From the NCBI RefSeq assembly GCF_002135375.1, contig NZ_NEGH01000006.1, forward strand, positions 50,587 to 114,586: a DNA stretch of 64,000 bases, in the 5' to 3' direction. The position numbers and the translations under genes are program-made. This DNA is from Acinetobacter sp. ANC 4558 (GTDB lineage: Bacteria > Pseudomonadota > Gammaproteobacteria > Pseudomonadales > Moraxellaceae). The notes below the pieces were generated by a model. It ran no database searches. It was not told where the DNA came from and was given only the letters and a program-made list of their open reading frames with translations. Shown piece by piece: positions 27,249 to 37,423 of this stretch; the first letter of the stretch is position 1; each line of letters opens with the position of its first letter.

Positions 27249-28538
27249 GTGAAAATTAGGAATGATTTTAGACAACGGAAAGTCTCGCGCATGGAAAGAA
27301 AATCCAATGGTACACAAGCTACATCAGTGATAACAATTTTTTTATGTTTTGTTATTGCGGTGATTGAAGGCTTAGATTTACAGGCTGCTGGCATAGCAGC
27401 ATCAGGAATTAAAGAATATTTTTCATTATCTCCGGAACAACTCGGTATATTTTTTAGTGCGGGTATTTTAGGTTTATTACCTGGAACGCTTTTTGGTGGA
27501 CGGTATGCTGATAAAGTAGGGCGTAAAATTGTATTAATTTGGTCAGTTGCTATTTTTGCTGTTTTTACCCTTATGACCGTTTGGGTTGAGTCATTTACAC
27601 AACTATTAATTGTTAGGTTTTTGGCAGGAATGGGTTTAGGTGCAGCTTTACCAAACTTAATTACTTTGGCATCTGAAGCAACAACATCTGAAAATAGAGG
27701 AAAATCAGTTGGATTGATGTACTGCGGATTACCCGTTGGTGCAATTTTATTGTCATTCTGGGCGGCATATGATCCAACAGGAAACTGGAAATCGATTTTT
27801 TATATTGGTGGAATTCTTCCACTGCTTGTCATTCCATTTATGATTAAGTTTTTACCTGAATCTAAGGAATATTTAGCAACTAAATCTCAAACTGATCAAG
27901 AAGGGCAACAAAGCAGTTTTAAAGATTTATTTAATAAACAATATGCAGGACGTACATTATTGTTATGGGTAAGTTATTTCTTTACCTTGATGGTGGTTTA
28001 CATCATGTTGAGCTGGTTACCATCTTTATTTATGGAACTTGGCTTTAGCAGAAAAGATGGCAGCATGGCGCAAGTATGTTTCATGATCGGTGCTTTCTTC
28101 GGAACAATTATATTGGGCATGTTGATTGATCGTTGGAATAAAGTTGCTGTTATTATTCTCATGTACATTGGTATTTTAGCGGGTTTGGTATGCTTAAATT
28201 CTGCAACCACATTAACTTCGATTTATTTAGCAGCGGCATTAACAGGAACATTTACAATTGGTGGTCAAGGTGTACTTTATACCTACGGTAGCTATATATA
28301 TCCTGCACATTTAAGAGGTACAGGAGTTGGTGCTGCTTCTGCAATGGGACGTGTAGGTGCGATGTTGGGACCAACAATTGCAGGGTTTATTTTAGCTGCA
28401 GGTGCAGGCGCTTCTGGTGTATTTACCGCAGCAATTCCAGGAATCGTTTTATCTGCGATTATTATGGTTATTCTTTCAAAGAAATTGGCAAAAAGTGAAA
28501 AAGAAACCAATGCGCGTTCAGAAGCTGCACATACGTAA
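27249..28538 (+). CDS. mhpT: AAHS-family MFS transporter, MhpT-like
   Basis: 429-residue twelve-helix symporter of the aromatic acid:H+ family. It has the DLQAAG substrate motif in helix 1 (the counterpart of the DGxD-type motif), the loop motif GGRYADKVGRK and RFLAGMGLGAALPN. Overall it resembles MhpT, the 3-(3-hydroxyphenyl)propionate importer. GTG 27249 is the longest start, but ATG 27291 with GGAAAG upstream is equally likely. It sits at the edge of the hca-mhp cluster with its own regulator, so 3-phenylpropionate or cinnamate uptake is the natural proposal. Confidence 0.8.
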   Translation: MKIRNDFRQRKVSRMERKSNGTQATSVITIFLCFVIAVIEGLDLQAAGIAASGIKEYFSLSPEQLGIFFSAGILGLLPGTLFGGRYADKVGRKIVLIWSVAIFAVFTLMTVWVESFTQLLIVRFLAGMGLGAALPNLITLASEATTSENRGKSVGLMYCGLPVGAILLSFWAAYDPTGNWKSIFYIGGILPLLVIPFMIKFLPESKEYLATKSQTDQEGQQSSFKDLFNKQYAGRTLLLWVSYFFTLMVVYIMLSWLPSLFMELGFSRKDGSMAQVCFMIGAFFGTIILGMLIDRWNKVAVIILMYIGILAGLVCLNSATTLTSIYLAAALTGTFTIGGQGVLYTYGSYIYPAHLRGTGVGAASAMGRVGAMLGPTIAGFILAAGAGASGVFTAAIPGIVLSAIIMVILSKKLAKSEKETNARSEAAHT

Positions 28539-28559
28539 TTAAATATAATTTCTCAATTT

Positions 28560-28605
28560 AAGGTTATTCACATATTATGTAAATAATATGTGCTAACCTT
28601 TTTTT
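28560..28605 (+). terminator. Terminator after mhpT-like gene
   Basis: Long imperfect stem (AAGGTTA..CACATATTA / TAATATGTG.TAACCTT) ending in a run of seven Ts. Strong rho-independent terminator. Confidence 0.9.
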
Positions 28606-28634
28606 ACTTGAGGTAATTTAAAAGGATTTAATTT

Positions 28635-29522
28635 ATGATGAGTTTTAGACATTTAAAATATTTTATAGTGATTAGTGAAGAAAAAAGCTTTGTTTCAGCA
28701 GCAAAAAAACTAAATACTGTTCAGTCTTCTTTAAGCCAGCAGATGAAAGATTTAGAGGATTATATTGGTGTTAATTTATATGAAAGAGGTCGTAGGGTTA
28801 TTACTTTGACTGCAGCTGGTGAGGTGTTTTTAGAACAAGCTAAGAAAACATTAGATGAAGCTGAAAAAACATATCAAGTTGCTAAAAATTTAAATACAAG
28901 TAATAAAGCAACATTGAAAGTAGGTGTCTTAGTTGGCGCAGAGGTGAAACTGCCTAAAGAAATACTGGAAAGTTTAAGTGAAGAAGCATTATTTGGTAAT
29001 ATTGAAATCATAAGTGGCACATGTCCAGAATTGATTGAAAAGTTAAATAAAGGCTTGGTTGATTTAGCTTTTACGCGCGCTGATATTAATAATGCTGATA
29101 TTAATAGTATAAAATATATTGAAGAAGAGTTATTGTTATTACATCCTAAAAACCATTTTTTAAGTCGATATCCTTATATTCCGATTAAAGAGCTAAATGG
29201 TGTTGATTTTATTATTCCATCTGAAGTGAATGCACCTCAGTTAAATAAAAAAATAAATGAATTTTTTAAAAAAAATAATATTAATATAAATATGGTTTTG
29301 GAAACAGAAAATGCATTTTCAACGATGAGCTATGTGAATATGGGGCTAGGGTGTGCTATTTTACCAGATTACATTTCTACAATATTAACTGAAAGTGTAG
29401 TAGCAAAAAAGTTTTTTAACTTAACACCAAGTATTTCATTATATATTAATTATCGAAAATTTCATCAAACTGAGTTTTTAGATAAACTGGTGAGTTATTT
29501 TAAAAATGAAAGATCTATATAG
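28635..29522 (+). CDS. LysR-family regulator
   Basis: 295-residue LysR regulator with the N-terminal helix-turn-helix FRHLKYFIVISEEKSFVSAA and QSSLSQQMKDLEDYIGVNLY, then an effector domain with MGLGCAILPDYIS. It is paralogous in layout to the HcaR-like protein at 32161. An AAAGGA site lies 8 bases before ATG 28635. Placed between the MhpT-like transporter and the porin/hydrolase pair, it probably controls one or both. Confidence 0.88.
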   Translation: MMSFRHLKYFIVISEEKSFVSAAKKLNTVQSSLSQQMKDLEDYIGVNLYERGRRVITLTAAGEVFLEQAKKTLDEAEKTYQVAKNLNTSNKATLKVGVLVGAEVKLPKEILESLSEEALFGNIEIISGTCPELIEKLNKGLVDLAFTRADINNADINSIKYIEEELLLLHPKNHFLSRYPYIPIKELNGVDFIIPSEVNAPQLNKKINEFFKKNNININMVLETENAFSTMSYVNMGLGCAILPDYISTILTESVVAKKFFNLTPSISLYINYRKFHQTEFLDKLVSYFKNERSI

Positions 29523-29532
29523 ATCTTTCATT
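29505..29532. terminator. Bidirectional terminator overlapping the lysR stop
   Basis: 12-bp perfect stem (AATGAAAGATCT / AGATCTTTCATT) with an ATAT loop. The LysR stop codon lies inside the hairpin, and the convergent porin gene ends 14 bp beyond it. Confidence 0.8.
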
Positions 29533-29545
29533 CATTTTTATTGAT

Positions 29546-30799
29546 TTAGAATTTCCAAGTATAATCAATATTAATGCGAGTTTCTTTTGCAGGTTTAAAG
29601 CTCGCACTTTGATGGAAGTTATTATCAGATATCATATGGCGTGCGCGTAAACTCAAACCTTTTAACTGACCTGTTTGTAGGATGTATTGAATATCAAAGT
29701 CTAAAGAATCTTCTTTGAGATTATTACCACCTAAATGAGGTAAATTGATATCAATACCTTTGGTATATCGGGTCATAAAGCGTAAACCAGGTAAATAATC
29801 TTTGAAGTCATAATCATATCGAAGACCATAGACTTTTTCTTTGGGGTTGAGAAAGTCGACACTCCAGCCATCAATAAACAGCAACACTTCTCCGCCTGTG
29901 AGGTAGGGATGCGCAGTATCACCAATATTCTGCATGGTGCTAAATGTGAGTGTATGATTTTTATAACCAACACCTAAATTACCTGTTAATAAGGTGTTAT
30001 CAATTCGTCCAGATGTCGATTTACCATCATCTTTACTGTGCCAAAAACGTAGGTCTGTCAATAGTTTAGTGTCTTCTGCTACTTTGTAATTATTTTTAAA
30101 TGTGAATGCAGATTGATGGTAAATATCACGAATAATACCGTGATATAACCCGACTTGAGTTGCTGGAGAGTAGCTATATTTTGTTCCTATATAAGATAGG
30201 CTATCGGTTTTAGAAACTTTAAAACGACCATTTGCACCCACAATGGCCATATCTTCGTAGTTGGTCGAATCTCGGTGATTGACTTGATCAATATAACCCG
30301 CGATAAAGTCAAATTTTTCAATATCTTTGGAGTCAAATAGCACACCACGGTAAGTTTGGGGGAGGAGGCGTGTTGGTGAACTAAATACAATTGGGTTCCA
30401 CGGTTGTACAGTACCGAATTTTAATTCAGATTTCTGATATTTTATTTTTCCAGTTGCCCCAATTTCACTGGCAGTTTTAGTGCGTTGGCGTGTAATTGGA
30501 TCGGTTGGTAATAAACCAGTGCTTAAATATTTATCACTACCATGTAGTTTAATGGAAGACATTGCAATAATATCAAGACCGAAACCTACAGGACCTTCTG
30601 TATAGCCAGAATTTAGATTTAAAATAAAACCTTGTGCCCAATCTTTTGCACCTGGAATGGCTTTAAAATCTGTAAATTCTCGATCTAAATAATAGTTTCT
30701 AGCAGTTAAGCTACCATTGGCATCTTTAAAAAAGTCGCTTGCAAATACAGTTGAGTTAATTAAGCATAGAGGTAATAAAACCCCTTTGATGATATTCAT
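29546..30799 (-). CDS. OprD-family outer-membrane porin
   Basis: 417-residue exported protein with a short signal peptide (cleavage near VFASDFF) and a mature start DANGSLTARNYYLDREFTD typical of OprD/OpdK carboxylate channels, followed by many amphipathic strands and a terminal aromatic residue (YTWKF). Such porins admit aromatic carboxylates across the outer membrane. It is downstream of the ring-fission hydrolase gene on the same strand and related to the porin at 46519. Probably the 3-phenylpropionate/cinnamate entry channel. Confidence 0.85.
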   Translation of the reverse strand: MNIIKGVLLPLCLINSTVFASDFFKDANGSLTARNYYLDREFTDFKAIPGAKDWAQGFILNLNSGYTEGPVGFGLDIIAMSSIKLHGSDKYLSTGLLPTDPITRQRTKTASEIGATGKIKYQKSELKFGTVQPWNPIVFSSPTRLLPQTYRGVLFDSKDIEKFDFIAGYIDQVNHRDSTNYEDMAIVGANGRFKVSKTDSLSYIGTKYSYSPATQVGLYHGIIRDIYHQSAFTFKNNYKVAEDTKLLTDLRFWHSKDDGKSTSGRIDNTLLTGNLGVGYKNHTLTFSTMQNIGDTAHPYLTGGEVLLFIDGWSVDFLNPKEKVYGLRYDYDFKDYLPGLRFMTRYTKGIDINLPHLGGNNLKEDSLDFDIQYILQTGQLKGLSLRARHMISDNNFHQSASFKPAKETRINIDYTWKF

Positions 30800-30925
30800 A
30801 ATATTTCCTTTTAAATCAAATTTAGATAAATATTCCTTTTATCTAATATTTTTATTTTATTTATTTTTGATTAATAAGAAAAATTCAAATAATAGTTTTT
30901 AAGTTTTATAATTTATATAAGTTTG

Positions 30926-30967
30926 GGCTATATATTAAAAAATAAATATTGATTTTAATATATAGCC
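30926..30967 (-). terminator. Hairpin between hydrolase and porin genes
   Basis: 15-bp perfect stem (GGCTATATATTAAAA / TTTTAATATATAGCC) with a 12-base loop, 15 bp after the hydrolase stop. It may reduce read-through into the porin gene. Confidence 0.55.
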
Positions 30968-30981
30968 AGTGGTTTTAAACT

Positions 30982-31842
30982 TTATTTAATCCCATGATGA
31001 ATTAAATAATTTTTAATAACTTGGTTGAATTCTTTATGTTTTTCAACTTGCGACCAATGACCACATTGATTAAAGATATGGGCATCTGAGTTGGGTACAG
31101 TGTTTAAAATGTCCCAAGAGCGGCTTACAGGAATAACCACATCTTGAACGCCATGTATGAGTAAAACTGGCATTTCAATATTTTTCATTTTTTCAAAATC
31201 GAGTGGAAATTCGAAACGATCACGATCACGCGCACCAACGACTTCTAAGATGCGGTCAGAGGCACAATCATTTTCAGCGGCTTCTAAACGAACTTTAACT
31301 AATTCATCTGTAACCAATGATTTATCAACAACGAACATTTCTAGTGTTTTACGAATACCTTCAAGAGATAAAACAGGATTTGAATGTTGTTTTAAGGCAG
31401 CAGTTTGTTTGGCACCACCTGTTCCCATAGATACAATACCTAATAGGCGCTCAGGGTAGTCTAATGCCATTTGGAATGCTAACCAACCACCTAATGAATT
31501 ACCGACAATCCATGCTTTTTCAATGCCAGCTTTGTCTAAGAAGCGAATGGCGTGATCTACCCATTCACGAATTCCGTATGGAGTACCATCTGCAACGACA
31601 GTTTGTCCATATCCAATAGAATCAATCGCATAGCAATGACCAACTTCGGATAGTTCTTGTAAGTTTAACCACCAGTTTGCTGCTGCTGATACACCTGTAC
31701 CAGAGCCATGTAAGAATAAAATTGGTGTACCAGAGCCAACTTCATGGTAATGCGTAAGTTCGCCTTCAGCCGTTTCTAACCATTTATCTTCTAATCCAAA
31801 AAATGCGTCAGTTTTATAATTTGGAATTTCTACAGTTGACAT
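30982..31842 (-). CDS. mhpC: Meta-cleavage product hydrolase
   Basis: 286-residue alpha/beta hydrolase that splits the C-C bond of the ring-fission product, here expected to give succinate (or fumarate) and 2-hydroxypenta-2,4-dienoate. The catalytic triad is visible: Ser116 in GNSLGG, Asp234 in GVQDVVIP, His262 in CGHWSQ. The oxyanion region is LHGSGTG. Length and motifs fit the MhpC/BphD/TodF group. It is separated from the main operon and on the opposite strand, upstream of the porin. It supplies the step missing between mhpB and mhpD in the forward operon. Confidence 0.88.
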   Translation of the reverse strand: MSTVEIPNYKTDAFFGLEDKWLETAEGELTHYHEVGSGTPILFLHGSGTGVSAAANWWLNLQELSEVGHCYAIDSIGYGQTVVADGTPYGIREWVDHAIRFLDKAGIEKAWIVGNSLGGWLAFQMALDYPERLLGIVSMGTGGAKQTAALKQHSNPVLSLEGIRKTLEMFVVDKSLVTDELVKVRLEAAENDCASDRILEVVGARDRDRFEFPLDFEKMKNIEMPVLLIHGVQDVVIPVSRSWDILNTVPNSDAHIFNQCGHWSQVEKHKEFNQVIKNYLIHHGIK

Positions 31843-32160
31843 ATCAAGTTCCTTGAGTCATTGAAGAGAGTGGAGATGGTTCATCTTTAAATCAGATCAA
31901 AAGATGTATAACGATTTCTAAAATATTTGTAGAGGTTTTAGGTACGAGACAAGCTTTTAGAAGCTTTATTTCAATGATGATTTGAACTTTTTTATCCATA
32001 GAAAAGTTATCAATCATCTACAGCAAAACTCTGTACCAGAATGATTATGGTGGAGAATTATTAATTGTTAGACCAATATTATTTTTATACCTTACTATCT
32101 ATCATTTCTATTATTTGATAGTAATTGTTTGATTTATATTGTTATTTTTAGATTTATGCG
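31843..32160. other. Intergenic region hydrolase-hcaR
   Basis: About 320 AT-rich bases that contain the hydrolase promoter region. No ORF or clear hairpin was recognised. Confidence 0.5.
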
Positions 32161-33048
32161 TTAGGGGAGTTTTTTAAATAAGGTATCCAAAAATTGTTTT
32201 ATATTTCGTTGATTATTTTTTCTATGATAACAAACAAACAAGTCAATTAATGGTAAATCTATTTCTAAACGTCGTGTTGTAATACGATCATTTGTTTTTA
32301 AAATAGGCTCAATATAGTTAGGTAAAATAGCGCACCCCAATCCCATGCTAACCGAGTTAATATTAAAAAGTATATTTTCTGCATGTTGTATGATGTTGAA
32401 ATTTAAATTATTTTTTTTGGAAAAGTTCATTACCGTCAGATGTAAAGCAGGGGAACGCTCGATAGATGGAATGATCATGTTGATATTTTTAAGTGCTTGT
32501 AACGGAATTTGATGGTACTGCGCTAAAGGGTGATCTTTCGGTAAAATAAAAATCATTTTTTCCCGTAAAATAAGTTGGCTTGTTAAATTTTCATCTTCTT
32601 TATTTTCTCGAATAAAGCCAATATCGATCTCTTCGTCTTTGAGCGCTTCAATTTGCTTAATGTCGTTCATACTGCGTAATGCTAATTTTAATTCAGGGTG
32701 TTCAAAGCGAAAACTTGGTAAAATATGTGGAAATACTTTAATTTCAACTACGGGAACATAACCAATTTTAAGAATATTTTTTTGTGCTTTTGCAGCTTCT
32801 CTGGTTAAGTGAATCGCTTGATCAGCTTGAGCCACGGTTGTGCGTGCATAATCTAAAAATATTCTCCCTTCTTCGGTTAATTCTACTTTTCTTTTGGTAC
32901 GATTAAAGAGTTTTAAGTTTAAACGATCTTCTAGATCTTTGATTTGTTGGCTCAATGACGGTTGTGCAGTAAATAGTTTTTGCGCAGCTTTACTAAAATT
33001 AAGTTCTTCTGAAACAGTAATAAAATAACGTAAATGACGAAGTTCCAT
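32161..33048 (-). CDS. hcaR: LysR-family activator, HcaR-like
   Basis: 295-residue LysR regulator beginning MELRHLRYFITVSEELNFSKAA, with PSLSQQIKDLEDRLN in the recognition helix and MGLGCAILPNYI in the effector domain, close in pattern to E. coli HcaR. ATG 33048 is chosen over the upstream start at 33066 because AAGGA lies 7 bases before it. It is divergent from hcaE, separated by about 300 bp, the classical arrangement for an activator of the 3-phenylpropionate dioxygenase operon that responds to phenylpropionate or cinnamate. Confidence 0.85.
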   Translation of the reverse strand: MELRHLRYFITVSEELNFSKAAQKLFTAQPSLSQQIKDLEDRLNLKLFNRTKRKVELTEEGRIFLDYARTTVAQADQAIHLTREAAKAQKNILKIGYVPVVEIKVFPHILPSFRFEHPELKLALRSMNDIKQIEALKDEEIDIGFIRENKEDENLTSQLILREKMIFILPKDHPLAQYHQIPLQALKNINMIIPSIERSPALHLTVMNFSKKNNLNFNIIQHAENILFNINSVSMGLGCAILPNYIEPILKTNDRITTRRLEIDLPLIDLFVCYHRKNNQRNIKQFLDTLFKKLP

Positions 33049-33346
33049 CAGACAATCCTTGTACAAAAGAGCAAAAGTAGGACGTATAATTGCAGTAAAA
33101 TTATAATTAAATTATAGGAAATTAATTTATTTTACGACCATATCAGTGTATAGACATCAGATATTGTTATGCAAGTTTTTAATTTATTTTGTTATATATC
33201 AATGGATAATTATTTTTTTAATGGATTAATTGGCAAAATATATAGATGAACATATAAAAAATATTTCACTTAAGTCATCACAAAACTCACTATGGCGCTA
33301 TGTATTCCAGCTTCGATTTTTGAAGTTATGGCTAAGGAGAGATATG

Positions 33347-34714
33347 ATGAATAAGAAAATTGATTTTCTTGAAATTGATAGATTGGTCGATGTTAAAAAT
33401 GGGCGAATTGTACCATCTATCTATACAGACCCTGAAATATATGAATTAGAGTTAGAACGTATATTTGGGAGAACTTGGTTATTCCTTTGTCATGAAAGCC
33501 AAATTCCAAAATCGGGTGATTTTTTTAATACTTACATGGGTGAAGACCCAATTATTGTGACTCGTCAAAAAGATGGCTCAATTAAAGCATTGTTGAATCA
33601 ATGTCGTCATCGTTCAATGCGTGTCAGCTATGCAGACTGCGGCAATACACGTGCTTTTACTTGTCCATATCATGGGTGGTCATATGGTATTGATGGTGCA
33701 ATTAAAGATATTCCTCTAGAAGATTTAGCTTATCCACATGGCGCTTGTAAAGAGAAATGGGGTTTAGTTCAAGTTAATCGTGTTGAATCTTATAAAGGTT
33801 TGGTTTTTGGATGCTGGGATGATGAAACGCCAGATTTAATTGACTACATGGGTGATATTGCTTGGTATTTAGATGGTGTCTTGGATCGTCGAGAAGGTGG
33901 TTCAGAAATCGTTGGTGGTGTGCAAAAGTGGGTTATTGACTGTAACTGGAAGTTTGCAGCAGAACAATTTGCATCAGACCAATACCATACACTGGTTTCA
34001 CATGCTTCAGCAGTACAAGTTTTAGGTGGAAAGCCTGGTGATAATGATACCAATCAACTGGGTCAAGCACAGACCGCTCGCCCAATTTGGGAAACGGCAA
34101 AAGATAATATTCAATTTGGTCAAAATGGACACGGTTCTGGGTTCTTCTTTACAGAAAAGCCAGACGCTAACTTTTGGGTTGATGGCGAAGTTGCAAATTA
34201 CTTCCGTGAAACTTTCGAAGAAGCAAAAAGCCGTTTAGGTGATGTCCGTGCTTTACGTCTTGCTGGACATAACAATATGTTCCCAACCATGTCATGGTTG
34301 AATGGTACGGCAACATTACGCGTATGGCATCCGCGTGGACCAAATAAAACAGAAGTTTGGGCATTTTGTATTACCGATAAAGCAGCATCAGATGAAGTGA
34401 AAGAAGCTTTTGAACGTTCTGCAACACGTGCTTTTGGTCCAGCAGGTTTTGCTGAAGCAGATGATGGCGAAAACTGGATTGAAATTCAAAAAGTTTTACG
34501 TGGTTATAAAGCAAGACAAAACAAGCTTATTGTAGAAATGGGAATTGGCAATGAGCGACGTCGAGATGATGGAATTCCAGGCATCACAAATCATATTTTT
34601 TCAGAAACTGCAGCTCGAAGTATGTACAAATATTGGGCAGACTTGTTAATTCATGAAAAATGGGAAGATGTAATTAAAGCATCAGAAGCATACGAGAAGG
34701 AGCTTGTAAAATGA
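33347..34714 (+). CDS. hcaE: 3-phenylpropionate/cinnamate dioxygenase, alpha subunit
   Basis: 455-residue oxygenase subunit that adds O2 to the ring of 3-phenylpropionate or cinnamate to give a cis-dihydrodiol. Rieske ligands are Cys86, His88, Cys106 and His109 (CRHR and CPYHGWSYG). Mononuclear iron ligands are His214 and His219 in [16 protein letters not shown]. The sequence follows E. coli HcaE very closely, including [20 protein letters not shown] and [18 protein letters not shown] 33347 has GGAG 7 bases upstream; ATG 33344 is also possible, and an in-frame TTG at 33230 is not credible. The stop overlaps hcaF by ATGA. Confidence 0.96.
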   Translation: MNKKIDFLEIDRLVDVKNGRIVPSIYTDPEIYELELERIFGRTWLFLCHESQIPKSGDFFNTYMGEDPIIVTRQKDGSIKALLNQCRHRSMRVSYADCGNTRAFTCPYHGWSYGIDGAIKDIPLEDLAYPHGACKEKWGLVQVNRVESYKGLVFGCWDDETPDLIDYMGDIAWYLDGVLDRREGGSEIVGGVQKWVIDCNWKFAAEQFASDQYHTLVSHASAVQVLGGKPGDNDTNQLGQAQTARPIWETAKDNIQFGQNGHGSGFFFTEKPDANFWVDGEVANYFRETFEEAKSRLGDVRALRLAGHNNMFPTMSWLNGTATLRVWHPRGPNKTEVWAFCITDKAASDEVKEAFERSATRAFGPAGFAEADDGENWIEIQKVLRGYKARQNKLIVEMGIGNERRRDDGIPGITNHIFSETAARSMYKYWADLLIHEKWEDVIKASEAYEKELVK

Positions 34715-35268
34715 ATCAATTAGTTGATCAGCCATCTGTGCAAAAGCCGTGGAATAAAATTAGCTTAGAGCTTTATCATGATATTAGCCAATTCATGTAT
34801 GCAGAAGCACAATTATTAGATGATTGGGATTTTCGTGCTTGGTTGGATATTTTGGCAGAGGATATGTTGTATCGTTTAAAAACGACCACCAATGCTCAAA
34901 CGCGTGACCGTAGAAAAAGCATTTCTCCACCATCGACTTGGATTTATAACGACTCAAAACATGTACTTGAACGTCGAGTTGCAAAGTTAGAAACGGGAAT
35001 GTCTTGGTCAGAAGAACCTCCTTCACGGACGCGTCATTTAATTACCAATATTCGTGTTGAGCTAACTGAAAATTCAAATGAATATTTGGTTCATACAAAC
35101 TACTTATTGTACCGCTCTCAAAAAGAAACAGACATTATGATTTACGCAGGTAAACGTATTGATGTTTTACGTAAGACGGATCAGGGAATGGGGTGGTTAA
35201 TTGCTAAGCGTGACATCACCTTAGACCAAGCCACAGTGACTTCACATAACATTACAGTGTTCCTCTAA
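34711..35268 (+). CDS. hcaF: 3-phenylpropionate dioxygenase, beta subunit
   Basis: 185-residue small subunit with the cone-like NTF2 fold of ring-hydroxylating dioxygenase beta chains. Conserved segments are [36 protein letters not shown] and [13 protein letters not shown]. It has a structural role in the alpha3beta3 hexamer. Its start codon overlaps the hcaE stop (ATGA) and its stop overlaps the hcaC start (TAATG), so translation is coupled. Confidence 0.94.
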   Translation: MNQLVDQPSVQKPWNKISLELYHDISQFMYAEAQLLDDWDFRAWLDILAEDMLYRLKTTTNAQTRDRRKSISPPSTWIYNDSKHVLERRVAKLETGMSWSEEPPSRTRHLITNIRVELTENSNEYLVHTNYLLYRSQKETDIMIYAGKRIDVLRKTDQGMGWLIAKRDITLDQATVTSHNITVFL

Positions 35269-35585
35269 TGAATAAGATTTTTGTTTGTCAAATTGAAGAC
35301 TTAGATGAAGGTGAAGCACTTAAGGTTGATTGTAATGTTGATGGAATCAATGCAATTGCCGTCTTCAACTTTAATGGAGAGTTTTTTGCCATGAATGACA
35401 AATGCAGTCATGGCAATGCCTCAATGTCTGAAGGGTATTTGGAAGATGATGGAACAGTGGAATGTCCATTGCATGCTTCTCGATTTTGCTTAAAAACAGG
35501 TGTCCCACAGTGTGTACCTGCAACAGATGCAATTCGTACATTTCCAGTCAGTATTGAAAATGGTTCGTTGTACGTAGAACTATAA
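35268..35585 (+). CDS. hcaC: Rieske ferredoxin of the dioxygenase
   Basis: 105-residue Rieske-type ferredoxin that carries electrons from the reductase to the HcaEF oxygenase. Ligands Cys46/His48 (KCSHG) and Cys66/His69 (CPLHASRF) bind the 2Fe-2S cluster. It is an autonomous cytoplasmic protein with no signal peptide, of usual length. Its start overlaps the hcaF stop by one base. Confidence 0.95.
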   Translation: MNKIFVCQIEDLDEGEALKVDCNVDGINAIAVFNFNGEFFAMNDKCSHGNASMSEGYLEDDGTVECPLHASRFCLKTGVPQCVPATDAIRTFPVSIENGSLYVEL

Positions 35586-35596
35586 AAGGAGTGGTT

Positions 35597-36412
35597 ATGG
35601 GTTGGTTAAAGGATGAAGTTGCGCTCATTACAGGTGGTGGTTCTGGTTTAGGACTTGCGCTGGTTGAACGTTTCATTGAGGAAGGAGCGCATGTTGCAGT
35701 ATTACAGCGCTCTGCTGCTAAAGCTGCAGCATTAAAAGAAAAATTTGGTGACAAAGTGGTTGTCATTGAGGGCGATGTTGCTAAATATGCAGACAATGTT
35801 CGTGCTGTGGAAGCCACTGTAGCACGTTTTGGAAAGTTGGATTGTTTTGTCGGTAATGCTGGAATTTGGGATCACTACGCAGACATAGTCAATATGTCTG
35901 GAGAGCAGTTAGATCAAGCATTTGATGAAATTATGGGTATTAATACCAAAGCATTTATTTTGGGTGCAAAAGCAGCTTTAGATGAGTTGATTAAATCGGA
36001 AGGTTCTATCATTTTCACTTTGTCTAACTCGGCATTGTATTCAGCAGGTGGTGGACCCGTATATACCGCATCTAAACATGCAGGTGTTGGCATTATGAAG
36101 GAGCTGGCATATGAACTTGCTCCAAAAATTCGGGTAAATGCAGTAGCGCCATCGGGTATGAATGTCAATATTAAAGGTGCTGCATCTTTAGGACAGGAAA
36201 ACTTAGGTCTGTTAGATGCACGTGATCCTGAAAAGATAGCAAGAGGCATGCCACTTGATTTTCTACCAGAGCCAGAAGATATGACAGGTGCTTATGTCTT
36301 ACTTGCATCTCGTCAAAATAATCGACCATTAAGTGGTGTATTAATTAACGCTGATTGTGGTTTAGGAATTCGTGGTTTAAGACAACCCAGAGCAGAATTG
36401 TTAAACAATTAA
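35597..36412 (+). CDS. hcaB: cis-dihydrodiol dehydrogenase
   Basis: 271-residue SDR that oxidises the cis-dihydrodiol of phenylpropionate or cinnamate to the 2,3-dihydroxy compound with NAD+. It has TGGGSGLG near the N-terminus, GNAGIWDHY, the Ser in TLSNSALYS and YTASKHAG (Tyr/Lys). The early AVLQRSAAK segment and GNAGIWD block are typical of biphenyl/phenylpropionate dihydrodiol dehydrogenases. ATG 35597, with AGGAG 5 bases upstream, is preferred to GTG 35591. Confidence 0.94.
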   Translation: MGWLKDEVALITGGGSGLGLALVERFIEEGAHVAVLQRSAAKAAALKEKFGDKVVVIEGDVAKYADNVRAVEATVARFGKLDCFVGNAGIWDHYADIVNMSGEQLDQAFDEIMGINTKAFILGAKAALDELIKSEGSIIFTLSNSALYSAGGGPVYTASKHAGVGIMKELAYELAPKIRVNAVAPSGMNVNIKGAASLGQENLGLLDARDPEKIARGMPLDFLPEPEDMTGAYVLLASRQNNRPLSGVLINADCGLGIRGLRQPRAELLNN

Positions 36413-36448
36413 AAGAAGGTTGGAAAGCTTTTAATAGAAGGATTGATT

Positions 36449-37423
36449 ATGGCTGTAAAATTGATATGTGCTTCACATAGCCCATTGATGGAATTCGCAT
36501 CTCCTCAAGATCAAACACAAGAGAAAAACGTTCGTGATACGTTTAAACGACTAGCAGAAGAAGTTAAACACTATAATCCAACTTTAATTATTGCATATGG
36601 CCCAGATCATTTTAATGGTTTCTTTTATGATTTGATGCCAAGTTTTTGTGTTGGAATACGTGCTTCTGCTGCAGGTGATTGGAACTATGGTCCAGGTGAG
36701 TTGAATGTACCTGAAGAACGTAGTAAAGATTTAATTCGCCAAGTTTTAGATGAAGGTGTTGATCTTGCGTATTCATACAGAATGCAGGCAGATCATGGGG
36801 TGACTCAACCATTACATTTTTTATGTGACGGACAACTTGATCGTTATGCAACGATTCCAGTATTTATCAATGCAGCGGCTGTTCCTCTCCCAACAGTAAA
36901 AAGAACAGTCAAACTGGGTCAAGCGATTGCAGCGTATTTAAAAACTTTAGATCTGGAAAATGAACGCGTTCTTATTCTTGGTACAGGCGGGTTATCGCAT
37001 GATCCACCGACGCCACAAATTGGTTCAGTGCCACCAGAAGTTGAAGAGTTTTTAATTGCAGGACGAAATCCAACAGTAGAAGCTAGAAATATTCGCCAGT
37101 CCAAAGTGATTGCTGTGGGAGAAAAACTTGCAGCAGGTGATAAGTCTGTTGCTGTGCCACTGAATTCTGAATGGGATTTAAAAGTTTTAGAATTGTTTAA
37201 AAACGCAGATTTTGATGCTTTGATTGCCATGACAGAAGATGATATTCGACAGCAAGGTGGTCGAGGTGGGCAAGAAATTCGGTGTTGGATCGCGGCTTTA
37301 GCAACAATGCATGCATTAGGTGAATATGAAATGCAGGTACATTGTTATGAAGCAATTGATGAATGGATTGCTGGATTTAGCATTATTTCTGCTGAATTTA
37401 AAGCGAAGGAGCTCAATCTATGA
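36449..37423 (+). CDS. mhpB: 2,3-dihydroxyphenylpropionate 1,2-dioxygenase
   Basis: 324-residue class III (LigB-type) extradiol dioxygenase that opens the catechol ring of 2,3-dihydroxyphenylpropionate or -cinnamate. It has SHSPLME near the start, YGPDHFNGFFYDLMP, His116 in ADHGVTQPLHFL (acid-base) and His184 in GTGGLSHDPPTP. ATG 36449, with AAGGA 6 bases before it, is preferred to TTG 36443. It is unusual in lying inside the hca gene order, between hcaB and hcaD, instead of within a separate mhp operon. Its stop overlaps hcaD by ATGA. Confidence 0.94.
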   Translation: MAVKLICASHSPLMEFASPQDQTQEKNVRDTFKRLAEEVKHYNPTLIIAYGPDHFNGFFYDLMPSFCVGIRASAAGDWNYGPGELNVPEERSKDLIRQVLDEGVDLAYSYRMQADHGVTQPLHFLCDGQLDRYATIPVFINAAAVPLPTVKRTVKLGQAIAAYLKTLDLENERVLILGTGGLSHDPPTPQIGSVPPEVEEFLIAGRNPTVEARNIRQSKVIAVGEKLAAGDKSVAVPLNSEWDLKVLELFKNADFDALIAMTEDDIRQQGGRGGQEIRCWIAALATMHALGEYEMQVHCYEAIDEWIAGFSIISAEFKAKELNL

